64,000 nt of DNA from the NCBI GenBank assembly GCA_005239165.1, contig RAPG01000001.1, forward strand, positions 372,001 through 436,000. The letters run 5' to 3'. Source of the stretch: Allopusillimonas ginsengisoli (lineage in GTDB: Bacteria > Pseudomonadota > Gammaproteobacteria > Burkholderiales > Burkholderiaceae_B). Shown piece after piece: positions 33,781-43,620 of this stretch. The translations under genes and the position numbers were made by a program. The notes under the pieces are model-generated. The model did not search any database and had not been told where the DNA came from. It saw only the letters and a list, made by a program, of their open reading frames with translations. Numbering within the stretch: the first letter of the stretch is position 1; each line of letters opens with the position of its first letter.

Positions 33781-34100
33781 GGGCGTTATCGTAAACCATC
33801 CAACCCTGTGATGGGTAGGGAAAACTTAAAGCCAGACTATAACCTTTCACGCGTCTTTCCAGAACCTTTCAATTGTCTTTCAAACTGAGGGCAAAAATAT
33901 CATCCACGCACGGAAGTTATGTAATAACCATGTGATTTCGGGGTAAACCCTGAAGGCTCAGGGGAAAATCGGGGTATCCACACCGATAGCTGTCCTTTAC
34001 CATTTCTCACCTTTCGGGGGTGCGTTCAACCTGCTTGCCCATCTGGACAAGCAAATCAAGCCTATCCTCTTTTATCTGCAGTGAGGGAGAAATCATCAAC
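33781..34100. other. Gene-free divergent promoter region (coiled-coil gene / tctB)
   Basis: About 320 bp separate the minus-strand coiled-coil–zapA pair from the plus-strand tctBA pair. No protein or RNA gene is visible. It must hold both promoters; I do not see a near-consensus -35/-10 pair or an obvious operator, and an in-frame upstream extension of tctB here lacks transporter features. Confidence 0.5.
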
Positions 34101-34562
34101 ATGCGGCTTAAAAATCGACAGAACTTCTGGTCGGGAATCATGTTCGTCGTCATCGGCGCCGGATTTGCGTTGGGCGCAACCAGCTACTCCATGGGGACTG
34201 CGGCCCGCATGGGCCCGGGATATTTTCCCTTCTGGTTGGGCGTAATCTTGGCACTGCTCGGTGCAATCGTGGCCATCGGTGCCTTGTCTGAGAAGGCAGA
34301 AGAGACCGAACTCGAGCACTTTGACTGGAAGATCGCCATTGTCATTGTTGGTTCAGTTGCGTTGAGTGGCGTTCTGCTCAATTACCTTGGGGTGTACATC
34401 ACTGTATTTCTTCTGGTCGTGCTCAGCAGCTTTGCCAGCCATGAATTCAGCTGGAAGGTTGCCATCCTGACGGGACTATTCCTCGTTCTGTTCGTATGGC
34501 TGGCCTTTGTTAAAGGCCTGGGTCTGATCTTCCCGCTCTGGCCCACCTTTTTAGGCAATTGA
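34101..34562 (+). CDS. tctB: Tripartite tricarboxylate transporter small membrane subunit TctB
   Basis: Inner-membrane subunit of a TTT-family carboxylate importer. The 153-residue product has the usual four hydrophobic segments (about residues 12-32, 42-60, 80-98 and 105-145) and the GPGYFPFWLG motif near residue 38 that marks the TctB family. The ATG at 34101 has GAGGGAGA upstream; extension to 34020 would add a non-hydrophobic leader and is unlikely. It is 12 bp ahead of tctA. No TctC solute-binding protein is encoded beside it, so the receptor must come from elsewhere; the substrate is unknown. Confidence 0.92.
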   Translation: MRLKNRQNFWSGIMFVVIGAGFALGATSYSMGTAARMGPGYFPFWLGVILALLGAIVAIGALSEKAEETELEHFDWKIAIVIVGSVALSGVLLNYLGVYITVFLLVVLSSFASHEFSWKVAILTGLFLVLFVWLAFVKGLGLIFPLWPTFLGN

Positions 34563-34574
34563 GGAGCATCGACA

Positions 34575-36080
34575 ATGGAATTATTCGAACATCTTGCGCT
34601 GGGCTTCTCCGTTGCACTCACAGCACAAAACATCGCTTACTGTCTGCTGGGCTGTCTGCTGGGCACGCTGATCGGCGTGCTGCCCGGTATTGGGCCTGTG
34701 CCTACCATTGCGATGCTGCTGCCCATCACCTATGTACTGCCTCCCGTGGCAGGTCTGATCATGCTGGCGGGCATCTACTACGGCGCCCAGTACGGCGGAT
34801 CGACAACGGCTATTCTGGTGGCCCTGCCCGGTGAAACATCTGCGGTGGTGACGGTGCTCGACGGGCACCAGATGGCACGTAATGGTCGCGCCGGCGCGGC
34901 ACTTGCCATCGCTGCCCTTGGCTCTTTCTTTGCCGGTTGTTTTGCTACCGTGCTGCTTGCCGGGTTCGCTCCCCCCTTGGCCGAGGTCGCCTTTAAGTTT
35001 GGGCCGGCGGAGTATTTTTCGCTAATGGTGCTGGGTTTGATCGGTGCGGTGGTGCTGGCGTCAGGTTCACTGCCTAAAGCTGTCTGCATGATTCTGCTGG
35101 GCTTGCTGCTGGGCATGGTCGGTACCGACGTGAATTCCGGCGTTGCCCGTTACGACTTTGGCATCCCTGAGCTGCAAGATGGCATCGACTTTGCTGCAGT
35201 TGCCATGGGCGTGTTTGGTTTTGCTGAAATCATGAGCAATCTTGAGCTGCGTGATCAGCGTGTCGATATCACTGACAAAGTGGGATCACTTTATCCGAAC
35301 AAGCAAGAGTTCAAAGAGGCATGGCCAGCTTGCGTGCGTGGCACCGCTCTGGGTTCGTGTCTGGGCATTTTGCCCGGCGGTGGCGCGGTGCTTTCCTCGT
35401 TTGCGTCTTACACGCTTGAGAAGAAAATATCCAAAAACCCCGAGCGCTTCGGCAAAGGCCACCCTGCAGGTTTGGCCGGCCCCGAGTCAGCCAACAATGC
35501 GGCCGCACAGACTTCATTTATTCCTTTGCTCACACTGGGGATTCCGGGTAACGCCGTCACCGCACTGATGATTGGTGCGATGATGATTCACAACATCCAG
35601 CCTGGTCCACAGGTTATGACCAGCCACCCCGATCTGTTCTGGGGCCTTATCGTGTCGATGTGGGTGGGCAACCTGATGCTGGTCGTTTTGAATCTGCCGC
35701 TGGTGGGGTTGTGGGTCAAGTTGCTGCGCGTGCCGTACCGCATTCTGTTCCCGGCCATTCTTGTGTTCTGCACGATTGGCGTGTACTCGCTGAACTACAA
35801 CGTGTTTGATATATGGATGACAGCGGCGTTTGGCCTCATCGGTTATATCTGGGCCAAGCTCAAATGCGAGGGCGCGCCCCTGCTGCTGGGTCTGGTTCTG
35901 GGCCCCATGATGGAAGAAAACTTCCGGCGGGCACTGTTGCTTGCTCGCGGTGACTACACAACATTCGTCACCCGGCCACTGTCCATGTCATTGCTTATTG
36001 CCGCGCTGGTGTTGGTGGTTATCGTGGCTCTGCCTTCTATACGCAAAAAACGCAAGGAGACCTTTGTGGAAGAAGAATAA
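34575..36080 (+). CDS. tctA: Tripartite tricarboxylate transporter large membrane subunit TctA
   Basis: Large (501-residue) polytopic subunit that forms the transport channel of a TTT-family importer. It contains the duplicated TctA signatures GVLPGIGPVPTIAMLLP near residue 35 and YYGAQYGGSTTAIL near residue 75 in the first half, with LGILPGGGAVLSSF and GIPGNAVTALMIGA in the second half. Length matches the family. It follows tctB with a 12-bp gap and ends at a strong terminator, so tctBA is a two-gene operon. Genes for the TctD/TctE sensor pair lie about 1.3 kb downstream on the other strand. Confidence 0.95.
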   Translation: MELFEHLALGFSVALTAQNIAYCLLGCLLGTLIGVLPGIGPVPTIAMLLPITYVLPPVAGLIMLAGIYYGAQYGGSTTAILVALPGETSAVVTVLDGHQMARNGRAGAALAIAALGSFFAGCFATVLLAGFAPPLAEVAFKFGPAEYFSLMVLGLIGAVVLASGSLPKAVCMILLGLLLGMVGTDVNSGVARYDFGIPELQDGIDFAAVAMGVFGFAEIMSNLELRDQRVDITDKVGSLYPNKQEFKEAWPACVRGTALGSCLGILPGGGAVLSSFASYTLEKKISKNPERFGKGHPAGLAGPESANNAAAQTSFIPLLTLGIPGNAVTALMIGAMMIHNIQPGPQVMTSHPDLFWGLIVSMWVGNLMLVVLNLPLVGLWVKLLRVPYRILFPAILVFCTIGVYSLNYNVFDIWMTAAFGLIGYIWAKLKCEGAPLLLGLVLGPMMEENFRRALLLARGDYTTFVTRPLSMSLLIAALVLVVIVALPSIRKKRKETFVEEE

Positions 36081-36102
36081 CGGTCTGCCGTTTCAGGCCG
36101 AT

Positions 36103-36135
36103 AAAAAACCCACTGAGACCCGGTGGGTTTTTTTA
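36103..36135 (+). terminator. Terminator of the tctBA operon
   Basis: ACCCAC (36108-36113) and GTGGGT (36123-36128) form a hairpin followed by a seven-base T-run, and preceded by six A. It lies 22 bp after the tctA stop. Confidence 0.85.
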
Positions 36136-36237
36136 TAACCAGAAAGGGGTGAAAACCCACCACACATGCGGGTGTGGATACATGGGTTAATCTAGTACCG
36201 CATGTCATAAACCCTGATTTCAACGGAGTCTAAACCT

Positions 36238-37140
36238 ATGTCTTCCATCAGTGCCAGAAATTATGAGCCACAGAGCAAAACACGCGTCGCGTTTCTTGGC
36301 CTAGGTGTCATGGGCCTGCCCATGGCAGGTCACCTGGCCGCCGCCGGCCATGAAGTAACCGTCTACAACCGCACCTTCAGCAAAGCTGAAGCGTGGGCAA
36401 ATGAATTCGGCGGCAAAGCTGCGCGCACACCGCGCGAGGCGGCTGAAGGCGCCGCCGTCGTATTTTGCTGCGTGGGCAACGACGATGACTTGCGCAGTGT
36501 GGTGCAGGGTGATGAAGGTGCGCTGGCGGGTATGCAGTCAGGTGCGATTTTTGTAGACCACACAACGGCATCTGCCGAAGTGGCACGCGAGCTTTACCAG
36601 CAAGCCAAAGCCAAAGGCATTGGCTTTGTGGATGCCCCCGTATCAGGGGGCCAGGCAGGCGCGGTTAATGGCAAGCTCACCGTCATGTGCGGGGGTGAGC
36701 AGGAGCATTTTGACGCCATCCGCCCCCTGGCGTTGAACTTCGCTCAGGCAGTAACGCTACTGGGCGAGTCAGGTGCCGGGCAATTATGCAAAATGGTCAA
36801 CCAGATATGCATTGCCGGACTGGTGCAGGGGCTCTCGGAAGCCATCGCTTTCGGTCAGGCGGCTGAGCTCGACATGAAACAGGTGCTGGATGTTATCAGC
36901 AAAGGGGCTGCCCAAAGCTGGCAAATGGAAAACCGTGGCTCAACCATGGTTGACGACAAATTTGACCACGGTTTTGCGGTCGACTGGATGCGCAAAGACC
37001 TGGGGCTGGTGCTGGATGAAGCAAAGCGCAATGGTGCACGCGTACCGGTTACCGCTTTAGTCGATCAGTTTTATGCTGATGTACAAAAAATGGGCGGCAA
37101 GCGCTGGGATACGTCCAGCCTGATCAAGCGCCTGCGTTAG
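36238..37140 (+). CDS. Beta-hydroxyacid dehydrogenase (3-hydroxyisobutyrate dehydrogenase family)
   Basis: NAD(P)-dependent oxidoreductase of 300 residues. The N-terminal Rossmann motif FLGLGVMGLPMAGHLAAAG (about residues 19-37) and the substrate-binding signature FVDAPVSGGQAGA near residue 130 are typical, and the catalytic lysine of the KMVNQ motif is present (GQLCKMVNQI). Members act on 3-hydroxyisobutyrate, tartronate semialdehyde or related acids; the sequence alone does not choose between them. It is preceded by CGGAG and follows the tctBA terminator, so it has its own promoter. It could act on a product of the imported carboxylate; this is inference. Confidence 0.9.
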   Translation: MSSISARNYEPQSKTRVAFLGLGVMGLPMAGHLAAAGHEVTVYNRTFSKAEAWANEFGGKAARTPREAAEGAAVVFCCVGNDDDLRSVVQGDEGALAGMQSGAIFVDHTTASAEVARELYQQAKAKGIGFVDAPVSGGQAGAVNGKLTVMCGGEQEHFDAIRPLALNFAQAVTLLGESGAGQLCKMVNQICIAGLVQGLSEAIAFGQAAELDMKQVLDVISKGAAQSWQMENRGSTMVDDKFDHGFAVDWMRKDLGLVLDEAKRNGARVPVTALVDQFYADVQKMGGKRWDTSSLIKRLR

Positions 37141-37384
37141 TCGGGCCTGGCCAGCGCAACGCTTAAATGGCCTGCACTGGCCTGTCTGCCTGCATACTTG
37201 CCGCAATAATAAGGTGTTCTCCCGAACGGCCTGGCTGGCGGGCTATGCTGAGCAGGCAGTAAGGCACAGCAAGAGGCATTTTGCTGCGCACAAGTCTGTT
37301 TCAATTTTCTGCCGTGCCTAGCTGCACCACAGAGCGGCACCACAGAGCTGCGCAGACAGAATTGAACTGGCTGCATGCGACCTT

Positions 37385-38857
37385 TTATTCGCGCCAGAGC
37401 GGAAGCCATAATATGGCGCACAGGCCGCATCCACCATCAGCCGAAACGTCTCCGTCCCGCAATGCTATGGTGCCTCTGTTGCGTTCGGCATAGGCCAGCG
37501 CAATAGCAAGACCCAGCCCTGAGCCTTCGCCGCGATCTGTAGCACCGCCACGGTCAAAGCGGGCAAACACGCTATCGCGCAGCGTATGATCCAGGCCTAC
37601 ACCGTTGTCGCGCACACTGACCCATGCACGACCTTCTTCTGCGCCGGCAGACACCGTAATCGAGCTGCCATCGCCAGCGTGGTTAATGGCGTTATGCACC
37701 AGGTTTGCAATAGACTCATGGAGTTCGGCCTCGCTTCCCAGTATGAGTACTGTGGCCATACCCTGATTGCTGTCTGCCCAGCCAAGATCCTGGCTTCTTT
37801 CACGAGCAAGCGGCAGATACTGCAGCACAATGTCGCGTGCCAGCGCATTCAGATCAACCTTTCCCTGCGGAGCAACAACTTTGCCGCTGGCATGCGCCAG
37901 AGACAGCAGTTGCTCAGTCAAACGGGAGGTTCGCCCAAGCTGGCGCACAATCGCATCGAGGCTTTCCCGCACCCTCTGAATATCTGGTTCGCGTCGGGCG
38001 TACTGAGCCTGCGTCAACATAATGGCTAATGGCGTACGCATCTGGTGTGAAGCATCAGCCAGAAACTGCGCCTCTTTGTCGAGCACCTGACGATACAGAC
38101 CGATATGATGGTTGACCGCCTTGACCAGAGGCACGATTTCGCGCGGCACCTCTTCAACATCAAGCGGCATGAGGTTCTCGACTTCGCGCGCCCTGATCTC
38201 ACGGCGCAGGCGTCCTAGTGGCCGCAAAGCCCATTCAACGCTGAACCAGACAAGCAGCACCGCCACGAGAATCATGCGCGCATCACGGAACAGCCCTTGG
38301 CGCCATGCTTCTTGCTGCGTTGTCAGCCGTAAATGCAGGCTTTCACCAACCAGAACCAAAACTTGCCTGTGGCCACCGTCGTAATGCAGGTCGCGCCACA
38401 GGCCGACCATGCGCACTTCGTCATTGCGATACATGCCGTTGTAGAAAACCGGCATGCCTTCCCGCTGAGGCAAAACCCCAGGCTTGGGCAAACCCTCCAT
38501 GCCCGCCAATGTCTTGTTTTCGAGACCGAGGGCAGAAATGCCACCTAGCTGTGGCACGGGCGGATCGATTTCTTCGACCCTGAAGTATTTGCGATTGCCT
38601 GCCTTAGACTCAAGCATGGCCTGCGCATAAAACGGCGGATCGATACGCAAGGTACCGTCTTCATTGAATTCGATACTGGTTTCAAGCACCTTGGCGGGCT
38701 CAAGCAGCGCCGTATCGTAGACTTCTCGAGTAAGCCGGCTGATCACTTGATAATCGCTCCAGCTGTCGATGAGCAACAAGACGATAGTGCCCGGAATAAG
38801 CAGCACCAGCAGCCAAAAGTGCATGCTGCCTCGCGGCTGACGGGAGTGCCAGGCCAT
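37385..38857 (-). CDS. tctE: Sensor histidine kinase TctE-like
   Basis: Membrane sensor kinase of 490 residues. Features in order: membrane segment at about 12-30, a periplasmic region of ~160 residues of the 2CSK_N type (SWSDYQVISRLTREVYDTAL), a second membrane segment near 192-208, a short HAMP-like linker, the HisKA phospho-acceptor ASHQMRTPLAI with His271, an N box HNAINHAGDGSSI, and G boxes VRDNGVGLD and GEGSGLGLAIA. It lies 4 bp after the tctD stop, forming a two-component pair. In Salmonella TctDE controls the tct citrate transporter, so it may control tctBA nearby; the signal is unknown. Confidence 0.92.
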   Translation of the reverse strand: MAWHSRQPRGSMHFWLLVLLIPGTIVLLLIDSWSDYQVISRLTREVYDTALLEPAKVLETSIEFNEDGTLRIDPPFYAQAMLESKAGNRKYFRVEEIDPPVPQLGGISALGLENKTLAGMEGLPKPGVLPQREGMPVFYNGMYRNDEVRMVGLWRDLHYDGGHRQVLVLVGESLHLRLTTQQEAWRQGLFRDARMILVAVLLVWFSVEWALRPLGRLRREIRAREVENLMPLDVEEVPREIVPLVKAVNHHIGLYRQVLDKEAQFLADASHQMRTPLAIMLTQAQYARREPDIQRVRESLDAIVRQLGRTSRLTEQLLSLAHASGKVVAPQGKVDLNALARDIVLQYLPLARERSQDLGWADSNQGMATVLILGSEAELHESIANLVHNAINHAGDGSSITVSAGAEEGRAWVSVRDNGVGLDHTLRDSVFARFDRGGATDRGEGSGLGLAIALAYAERNRGTIALRDGDVSADGGCGLCAILWLPLWRE

Positions 38858-38861
38858 GGCG

Positions 38862-39539
38862 CTAATGGCTGCCGTTTATGCTTTCGAGCATGTAGCCCAG
38901 GCCACGCACAGTGACGATATGCACATCACTGCCCGCCAGCTTCTTTCGCAGGCGGTGCAGCACAACCTCAATGGCATCGAGGCTTGCCTCACTGTCGTGG
39001 TCAAAAACGCGCACAAACAGCTGGTTTTTTTCGACCGGGACACCGCTGCGGGTAATTAATACCACCAATGCTGCATGCTCACGGGGCGTAAGGTGCAGCA
39101 AGATGCTGTCTAGCGTAAAAGCCCGGTTATCACTGTCATAGTGCAGCGAGCCACATTGCACGCGCTGAGCCTGGCGTCCGCGGCTGCGTCTGACCAGGGC
39201 TGCCACGCGGGCCTCGAGTTCTTCGAGGGCGAACGGCTTAGTGAGAAAATCGTCGGCGCCCAGATTGAGACCCCGAACGCGATCTTGCAGCGCACCTTGG
39301 GCAGTGAGAATTAGCACCGGCGTGATGTCGCCACGGTTACGCATCTCGCGCAACAATACCAGCCCGTGCTTGTCGGGCAGGCGCAGGTCCATGATGACGG
39401 CATCGTAGTCGTGCGTCGAAAGCAGATATTCAGCCGTAGCGGCGTCTGGCGCATGCTCAGGTATAAACCCGCTTTGCGCCAGTGCGCGCTCAAGCCAGGC
39501 GGCCATTTCGCGCTCATCTTCAACTAACAGTACGTGCAT
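38862..39539 (-). CDS. tctD: Response regulator TctD-like (OmpR/PhoB family)
   Basis: Two-component regulator of 225 residues. The receiver domain begins [11 protein letters not shown], with Asp51 (VIMDLRLPD) as phospho-acceptor and the conserved lysine in [10 protein letters not shown] near residue 101; the C-terminal winged-helix domain includes [13 protein letters not shown] and VHRLRKK-type recognition helix ahead of GLGYMLE. The ATG at 39539 gives the correct receiver start; a longer in-frame extension upstream overlaps rppH and has no family similarity. The start lies 20 bp inside rppH. It is the partner of the adjacent kinase. Confidence 0.94.
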   Translation of the reverse strand: MHVLLVEDEREMAAWLERALAQSGFIPEHAPDAATAEYLLSTHDYDAVIMDLRLPDKHGLVLLREMRNRGDITPVLILTAQGALQDRVRGLNLGADDFLTKPFALEELEARVAALVRRSRGRQAQRVQCGSLHYDSDNRAFTLDSILLHLTPREHAALVVLITRSGVPVEKNQLFVRVFDHDSEASLDAIEVVLHRLRKKLAGSDVHIVTVRGLGYMLESINGSH

Positions 39540-40086
39540 GGCCTTTTCCGTCAGGCTTTCCAGATGCACGCTGGTTATGAACGCGTTGTCGCAAGTAACG
39601 CGAATCGTGGCCACGCTTGAACAAGACCAAAGCAAGCTCATTGAGCGCGAGGGTATAAACCTCACGCTTGAACTCAATGACGGCGTCCAGGGGGACCCAA
39701 AACGGACTCCAGCGCCAGGCGTCAAACTCGGGCTTGTCGGTTGCGCGCAGACTGACGTCACAGTCGCGGCCAAGCATTCGCAGCAAAAACCATATCTGCT
39801 TTTGCCCTTTGTAATGCCCACGCGAATCGCGCCGGATAAAGTTGTTCGGCACGCTATACCGCAGCCAATCGCGGGTCCGGCCTAATATTCGGACGTGTTC
39901 GGGCGACAACCCCACCTCTTCGTGGAGTTCGCGATACATGGCCTGTACAGGACTTTCACCGTACTTGATGCCCCCTTGAGGGAATTGCCATGCGTGCTCC
40001 CGGATACGTTTACCCCAGAAAACCTCGTTCTTTTGATTTACGAGGATAATGCCGACATTAGGACGGTAGCCTTCACGGTCTAACAT
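39520..40086 (-). CDS. rppH: RNA pyrophosphohydrolase RppH (Nudix)
   Basis: Enzyme that removes pyrophosphate from 5' ends of mRNA and so starts RNase E-dependent decay. The 188-residue product begins [15 protein letters not shown] and has the Nudix box from GGIKYGES through RELHEEVGL (about residues 38-60), plus WLRYSVP and GQKQIWFLL typical of RppH. The ATG at 40086 fits the family; an in-frame codon at 40098 is possible but less likely. The C-terminus is longer than in E. coli by a polar tail and overlaps tctD by 20 bp. It is divergent from proS, as in related genomes. Confidence 0.95.
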   Translation of the reverse strand: MLDREGYRPNVGIILVNQKNEVFWGKRIREHAWQFPQGGIKYGESPVQAMYRELHEEVGLSPEHVRILGRTRDWLRYSVPNNFIRRDSRGHYKGQKQIWFLLRMLGRDCDVSLRATDKPEFDAWRWSPFWVPLDAVIEFKREVYTLALNELALVLFKRGHDSRYLRQRVHNQRASGKPDGKGHARTVS

Positions 40087-40148
40087 AGGCCACCTCAAAA
40101 CGAATTTACAATTAACATTGATTATACGTATCTGCAGGGATCCTCACC

Positions 40149-41879
40149 ATGTATGCAAGCAAGTACCACATCAACACTCTGAAAGAAGCCCCTTCAGAAG
40201 CCGAAGTTGTCAGCCATCAGCTCATGACACGGGCCGGCATGATCCGCAAGGCAGCAGGCGGCATTTACACCTACATGCCTCTGGGTTTGCGGGTTCTGCA
40301 AAAAATAGAAGCCATTGTGCGCGAAGAAATGAATCGTGCAGGGGGCATAGAGTTACTGATGCCGGTAGTGCAGCCCGCCGAGCTTTGGGTCGAGTCTGGG
40401 CGCTGGGAGCAATATGGCCCTGAGCTTCTGCGCATTAAAGACAGGCATCAGCGCGATTTTGTCTTGCAGCCCACCTCTGAAGAAGTCATTACCGACATCG
40501 CCCGCAATGAAATTCACAGCTGGCGACAATTGCCGCTGAATTTTTATCACATTCAGACCAAATTCCGTGATGAGCGCCGGCCGCGCTTTGGCCTGATGCG
40601 GGGCCGCGAATTTACCATGAAGGATGCTTATTCATTCGACCGCGATGAAGCCTCTGCCCAGGCCAGCTACGATGCCATGTACGATGCCTACATGCGCATT
40701 TTCACGCGCATGGGCCTGGAGTTCAGAGCCGTCGCGGCTGATACGGGCTCCATCGGCGGATCGCGTAGCCATGAGTTTCAGGTTATTGCCGACACGGGCG
40801 AAGACCTTGTCGTTTACAACCCGCAATCGCAGTATGCGGCCAATATTGAATTGGCAGAGGCGCCCTGCCTGGTAGAAACGCGCGGACAGGCAAACGACAC
40901 GCTGACCAAAACGGCTACGCCCAACGCTCCCAAGTGCGAACTGGTTGCAGAACAACTTCAGCGCCCCCTCACCGACACCGTGAAGTCGGTAGTGCTTGCC
41001 ACTGAAGATGCCGAAGATAGCTCAGTGGTAAAGATCTGGCTGCTGCTGGTGCGTGGTGATCATGATCTCAATGACATCAAGGTCGGCAAGTTGCCTGGTC
41101 TGCAGGGGTTTCGCCTGGCCAATGAAGACGAAATACTGGACTTCTTCGGTTGCGTACCGGGTTACCTGGGCCCCATCGCCCCACTCAAGCCTGTTTCTGT
41201 GATCGCTGACCGCACTGTCGCCAATATGAGTAATTTTATCTGTGGCGCCAATGAAGAAGGTTATCACTACACCGGCGTCAACTGGGGGCGCGATCTTCCT
41301 GAGCCCCAGATAGCCGATCTGCGCAACGTCAGAGCGGGCGACCCTGACCCCAACGGCGGCACGCTGGCCATACAGCGCGGCATTGAGGTTGGCCATGTGT
41401 TCTTCCTGGGCGACAAATACTCGCGGGCACTCAACGCCACGTTTCTTGAGAACGATGGCAAACCTGCGATGCTGCAGATGGGCTGCTACGGCATCGGCAT
41501 TAGCCGCATTGCCGCTGCGGCTATTGAGCAAAATCACGATGCCAAGGGCATTATCTGGCCTCGCGCCCTGGCACCCTATGAAGTGGTTATCTGCCCTATG
41601 GGCTGGAACAAAAGTGAAACAGTCCGCAACACAGCAACCGAGATCTACGAAGCACTGCAAAGCCAGGGCATCGATGTTATTCTCGACGACCGCGATACCC
41701 GACCCGGAATCATGTTCGCTGACTGGGAGCTCATCGGTGTACCGTTACGTATTACGGTGGGCGACCGGGGCCTGAAAGACGGTATTGTAGAAGTCCAGCC
41801 ACGTCGGGCCGAGACAGCAGACAAGATTGCCGTGTCAGCAGCCGTCGCTCACGTACTTGAACAGTTAGAATCGCTTTGA
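40149..41879 (+). CDS. proS: Prolyl-tRNA synthetase ProS
   Basis: Class II aminoacyl-tRNA synthetase that charges tRNA-Pro. The 576-residue product has motif 1 around residue 60 ([12 protein letters not shown]), motif 2 in [17 protein letters not shown] at about residues 140-156, a central INS editing domain of about 180 residues (the deacylase domain of bacterial-type ProRS) and motif 3 [14 protein letters not shown], followed by the anticodon-binding domain. This is the standard bacterial long form. It is divergent from rppH and precedes ybgC-tol with 55 bp, perhaps sharing read-through. Confidence 0.97.
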   Translation: MYASKYHINTLKEAPSEAEVVSHQLMTRAGMIRKAAGGIYTYMPLGLRVLQKIEAIVREEMNRAGGIELLMPVVQPAELWVESGRWEQYGPELLRIKDRHQRDFVLQPTSEEVITDIARNEIHSWRQLPLNFYHIQTKFRDERRPRFGLMRGREFTMKDAYSFDRDEASAQASYDAMYDAYMRIFTRMGLEFRAVAADTGSIGGSRSHEFQVIADTGEDLVVYNPQSQYAANIELAEAPCLVETRGQANDTLTKTATPNAPKCELVAEQLQRPLTDTVKSVVLATEDAEDSSVVKIWLLLVRGDHDLNDIKVGKLPGLQGFRLANEDEILDFFGCVPGYLGPIAPLKPVSVIADRTVANMSNFICGANEEGYHYTGVNWGRDLPEPQIADLRNVRAGDPDPNGGTLAIQRGIEVGHVFFLGDKYSRALNATFLENDGKPAMLQMGCYGIGISRIAAAAIEQNHDAKGIIWPRALAPYEVVICPMGWNKSETVRNTATEIYEALQSQGIDVILDDRDTRPGIMFADWELIGVPLRITVGDRGLKDGIVEVQPRRAETADKIAVSAAVAHVLEQLESL

Positions 41880-41934
41880 TGAACTGCCAGCGCCTGCTGG
41901 CCCGGCCTTCTGTTAGTAGAAGGCCGGAATAACG

Positions 41935-42384
41935 ATGACACACCATCTAACCAAAGTCATGCCAAGTGAAACATCCCATACGCCCTACCAGATGGATATT
42001 CGCGTATATTACGAAGACACCGATACGGGCGGCGTTGTGTACTATGCCAACTACCTTAAGTTCTTTGAGCGCGCCAGAACTGAATGGCTGCGCCGCCTCG
42101 GGGTAAATCAGTCAGAACTTGCCACAAGGGAAAATCTCATATTTGTTGTCAAAGACGTCGAGCTAAACTATCGCAAGCCGGCAAGGCTTGATGATTTGCT
42201 CAGCATCAATAGCACTGTCACACGCCTTGGCGCTGCTTCAATGCGCTTCTGGCAAACTGCCACACGCGACGGGCAACTTTTATGCGAAAGCAGCATACAA
42301 GTATGCTGCATCGATGGCCGCAGTTACCGCCCTGCGCCCTTTACTCCCGAACTCAAAAACCTATTGGAAAAGGCCAAGAACTAA
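41935..42384 (+). CDS. ybgC: Tol-Pal system acyl-CoA thioesterase YbgC
   Basis: Hot-dog fold thioesterase, the usual first gene of tol-pal operons, acting on acyl-CoA or acyl-ACP in the cytoplasm. The 149-residue product contains YYEDTDTGGVVYYANYLKF at about residues 26-44, with the catalytic Asp of the 4-hydroxybenzoyl-CoA-thioesterase-like motif, and RTEWLRRLG just after. A 15-residue N-terminal leader precedes the fold, so translation could start at the later ATG (41959). Two base pairs separate it from tolQ. Confidence 0.93.
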   Translation: MTHHLTKVMPSETSHTPYQMDIRVYYEDTDTGGVVYYANYLKFFERARTEWLRRLGVNQSELATRENLIFVVKDVELNYRKPARLDDLLSINSTVTRLGAASMRFWQTATRDGQLLCESSIQVCCIDGRSYRPAPFTPELKNLLEKAKN

Positions 42385-42386
42385 CC

Positions 42387-43061
42387 ATGCAAGCCCCTAG
42401 CGAGCTATCGTTGCTCTCATTGCTGACAAGTGCCAGCATCCCCGTCCAGATCGTAATGCTGGTGCTGCTGGCAATCTCCATCCTTTCCTGGACATACATT
42501 TTTAGCAAACATATGGCCCTCAAGCGCGCCAATGAGCAAACTCGCCGCTTTGAAGACGACTTCTGGGCTGGTGGTGACTTGTCCGTGCTGCAACAAGCGG
42601 TTAGTACCCGCCGCGCCGAACATGGCGCACTTGCACGCGTTTTTGATGCCGGCATGACCGAATTCTTGAAAGCACGCCGCAACGAGACCAGCCCCGACGC
42701 CATACTTGACGGGCCCCGTCGCGCCATGCGCGCCGCCTACCAACGTGAAATGGACAGTCTTGAGTCACGCCTGAACTTTCTGGCCACGGCTGGCTCCGTC
42801 AGCCCGTATATTGGTCTTCTGGGAACGGTCTGGGGTATTATGCACGCCTTCATTGGCCTGTCTTCGATGCAGCAGGCAACGCTGGCCGCTGTGGCTCCCG
42901 GCATTGCCGAGGCACTCATTGCAACCGCCATCGGCCTCTTTGCTGCCATTCCTGCCGTCATCGCATACAACCGCTATACCAACGAAATAGATCGGTTATC
43001 CATACGCTTTGACAGCTTCGTCGACGAGTTTCTCAACATTCTTCAACGTCAGGTGCGCTAA
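42387..43061 (+). CDS. tolQ: Tol-Pal system proton channel subunit TolQ
   Basis: Inner-membrane protein of 224 residues that with TolR forms the proton-driven motor of Tol-Pal. It has a first membrane segment near residues 20-38 (IVMLVLLAISILSWTYIF), a long cytoplasmic loop, and two C-terminal membrane segments containing GLLGTVWGIMHAF and GIAEALIATAIGLFAAIPA, as in the MotA/TolQ/ExbB family. The ATG at 42387 lies 2 bp after the ybgC stop; an in-frame upstream extension inside ybgC is not credible. tolR follows with a 1-bp overlap. Confidence 0.96.
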   Translation: MQAPSELSLLSLLTSASIPVQIVMLVLLAISILSWTYIFSKHMALKRANEQTRRFEDDFWAGGDLSVLQQAVSTRRAEHGALARVFDAGMTEFLKARRNETSPDAILDGPRRAMRAAYQREMDSLESRLNFLATAGSVSPYIGLLGTVWGIMHAFIGLSSMQQATLAAVAPGIAEALIATAIGLFAAIPAVIAYNRYTNEIDRLSIRFDSFVDEFLNILQRQVR

Positions 43062-43570
43062 TGTCATCACTGCGCGGCAGCCTGCGGCGCGAACGCCGCC
43101 TGAAAAACGAAATCAATGTAGTGCCGTACATCGACGTCATGCTGGTGCTGCTGGTTATTTTCATGGTCACAGCGCCCATGATTACGCCTGGACTGGTCGA
43201 GCTGCCCACCGTAGGGCAGGCCTCTGAAATTCCAGCGCAGCCTGTAGAGGTTCAGCTCGATGAAAATGGTGATATTTCGCTGCGTGTTCGTGACGCGGGC
43301 GCTGAGTTCGAGCCAATCAGCCCCGATCGCCTTGTGATCGAAGTCCGTTCGCGCATTACCGCCGACACGCCTGTTGTCATCGCCGCAGACGGGCGGGTGC
43401 CTTATGAAACGGTAATGAAAGTCATGGATCAGCTGCGCAGCGCCGGTATCAGCAGGTTAGGCCTGCTGGTAGATCAAAGTGGCACCGGCGACTCGGTTTC
43501 GGCAACCCCTGACCGCAGCACCGCCGCTGGCGCGGCCGCCCAGCCAAATGCCCGCGCCAATAAGAACTAA
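43061..43570 (+). CDS. tolR: Tol-Pal system protein TolR
   Basis: Bitopic ExbD/TolR-family protein of 169 residues, partner of TolQ. The N-terminal [20 protein letters not shown] carries the membrane-segment aspartate that takes part in proton flow (VMLVLL preceded by PYID), and the periplasmic domain continues with [10 protein letters not shown] and the [10 protein letters not shown] segment. The C-terminal tail is rich in Ala and Asn, and a little longer than E. coli TolR. Start and tolQ stop overlap (TAATG), indicating coupling. Confidence 0.95.
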   Translation: MSSLRGSLRRERRLKNEINVVPYIDVMLVLLVIFMVTAPMITPGLVELPTVGQASEIPAQPVEVQLDENGDISLRVRDAGAEFEPISPDRLVIEVRSRITADTPVVIAADGRVPYETVMKVMDQLRSAGISRLGLLVDQSGTGDSVSATPDRSTAAGAAAQPNARANKN

Positions 43571-43620
43571 TCCGGTTGTCAGCGGGCGTCGCCCGCAAAG
43601 CAGCCAGGCTTAAAGATCGA

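Noticed and set aside
37324..37348. Direct repeat of a 12-bp GCACCACAGAGC unit between the dehydrogenase and tctE
   Set aside because: Only two copies in a convergent 3' spacer; not enough to argue for function.
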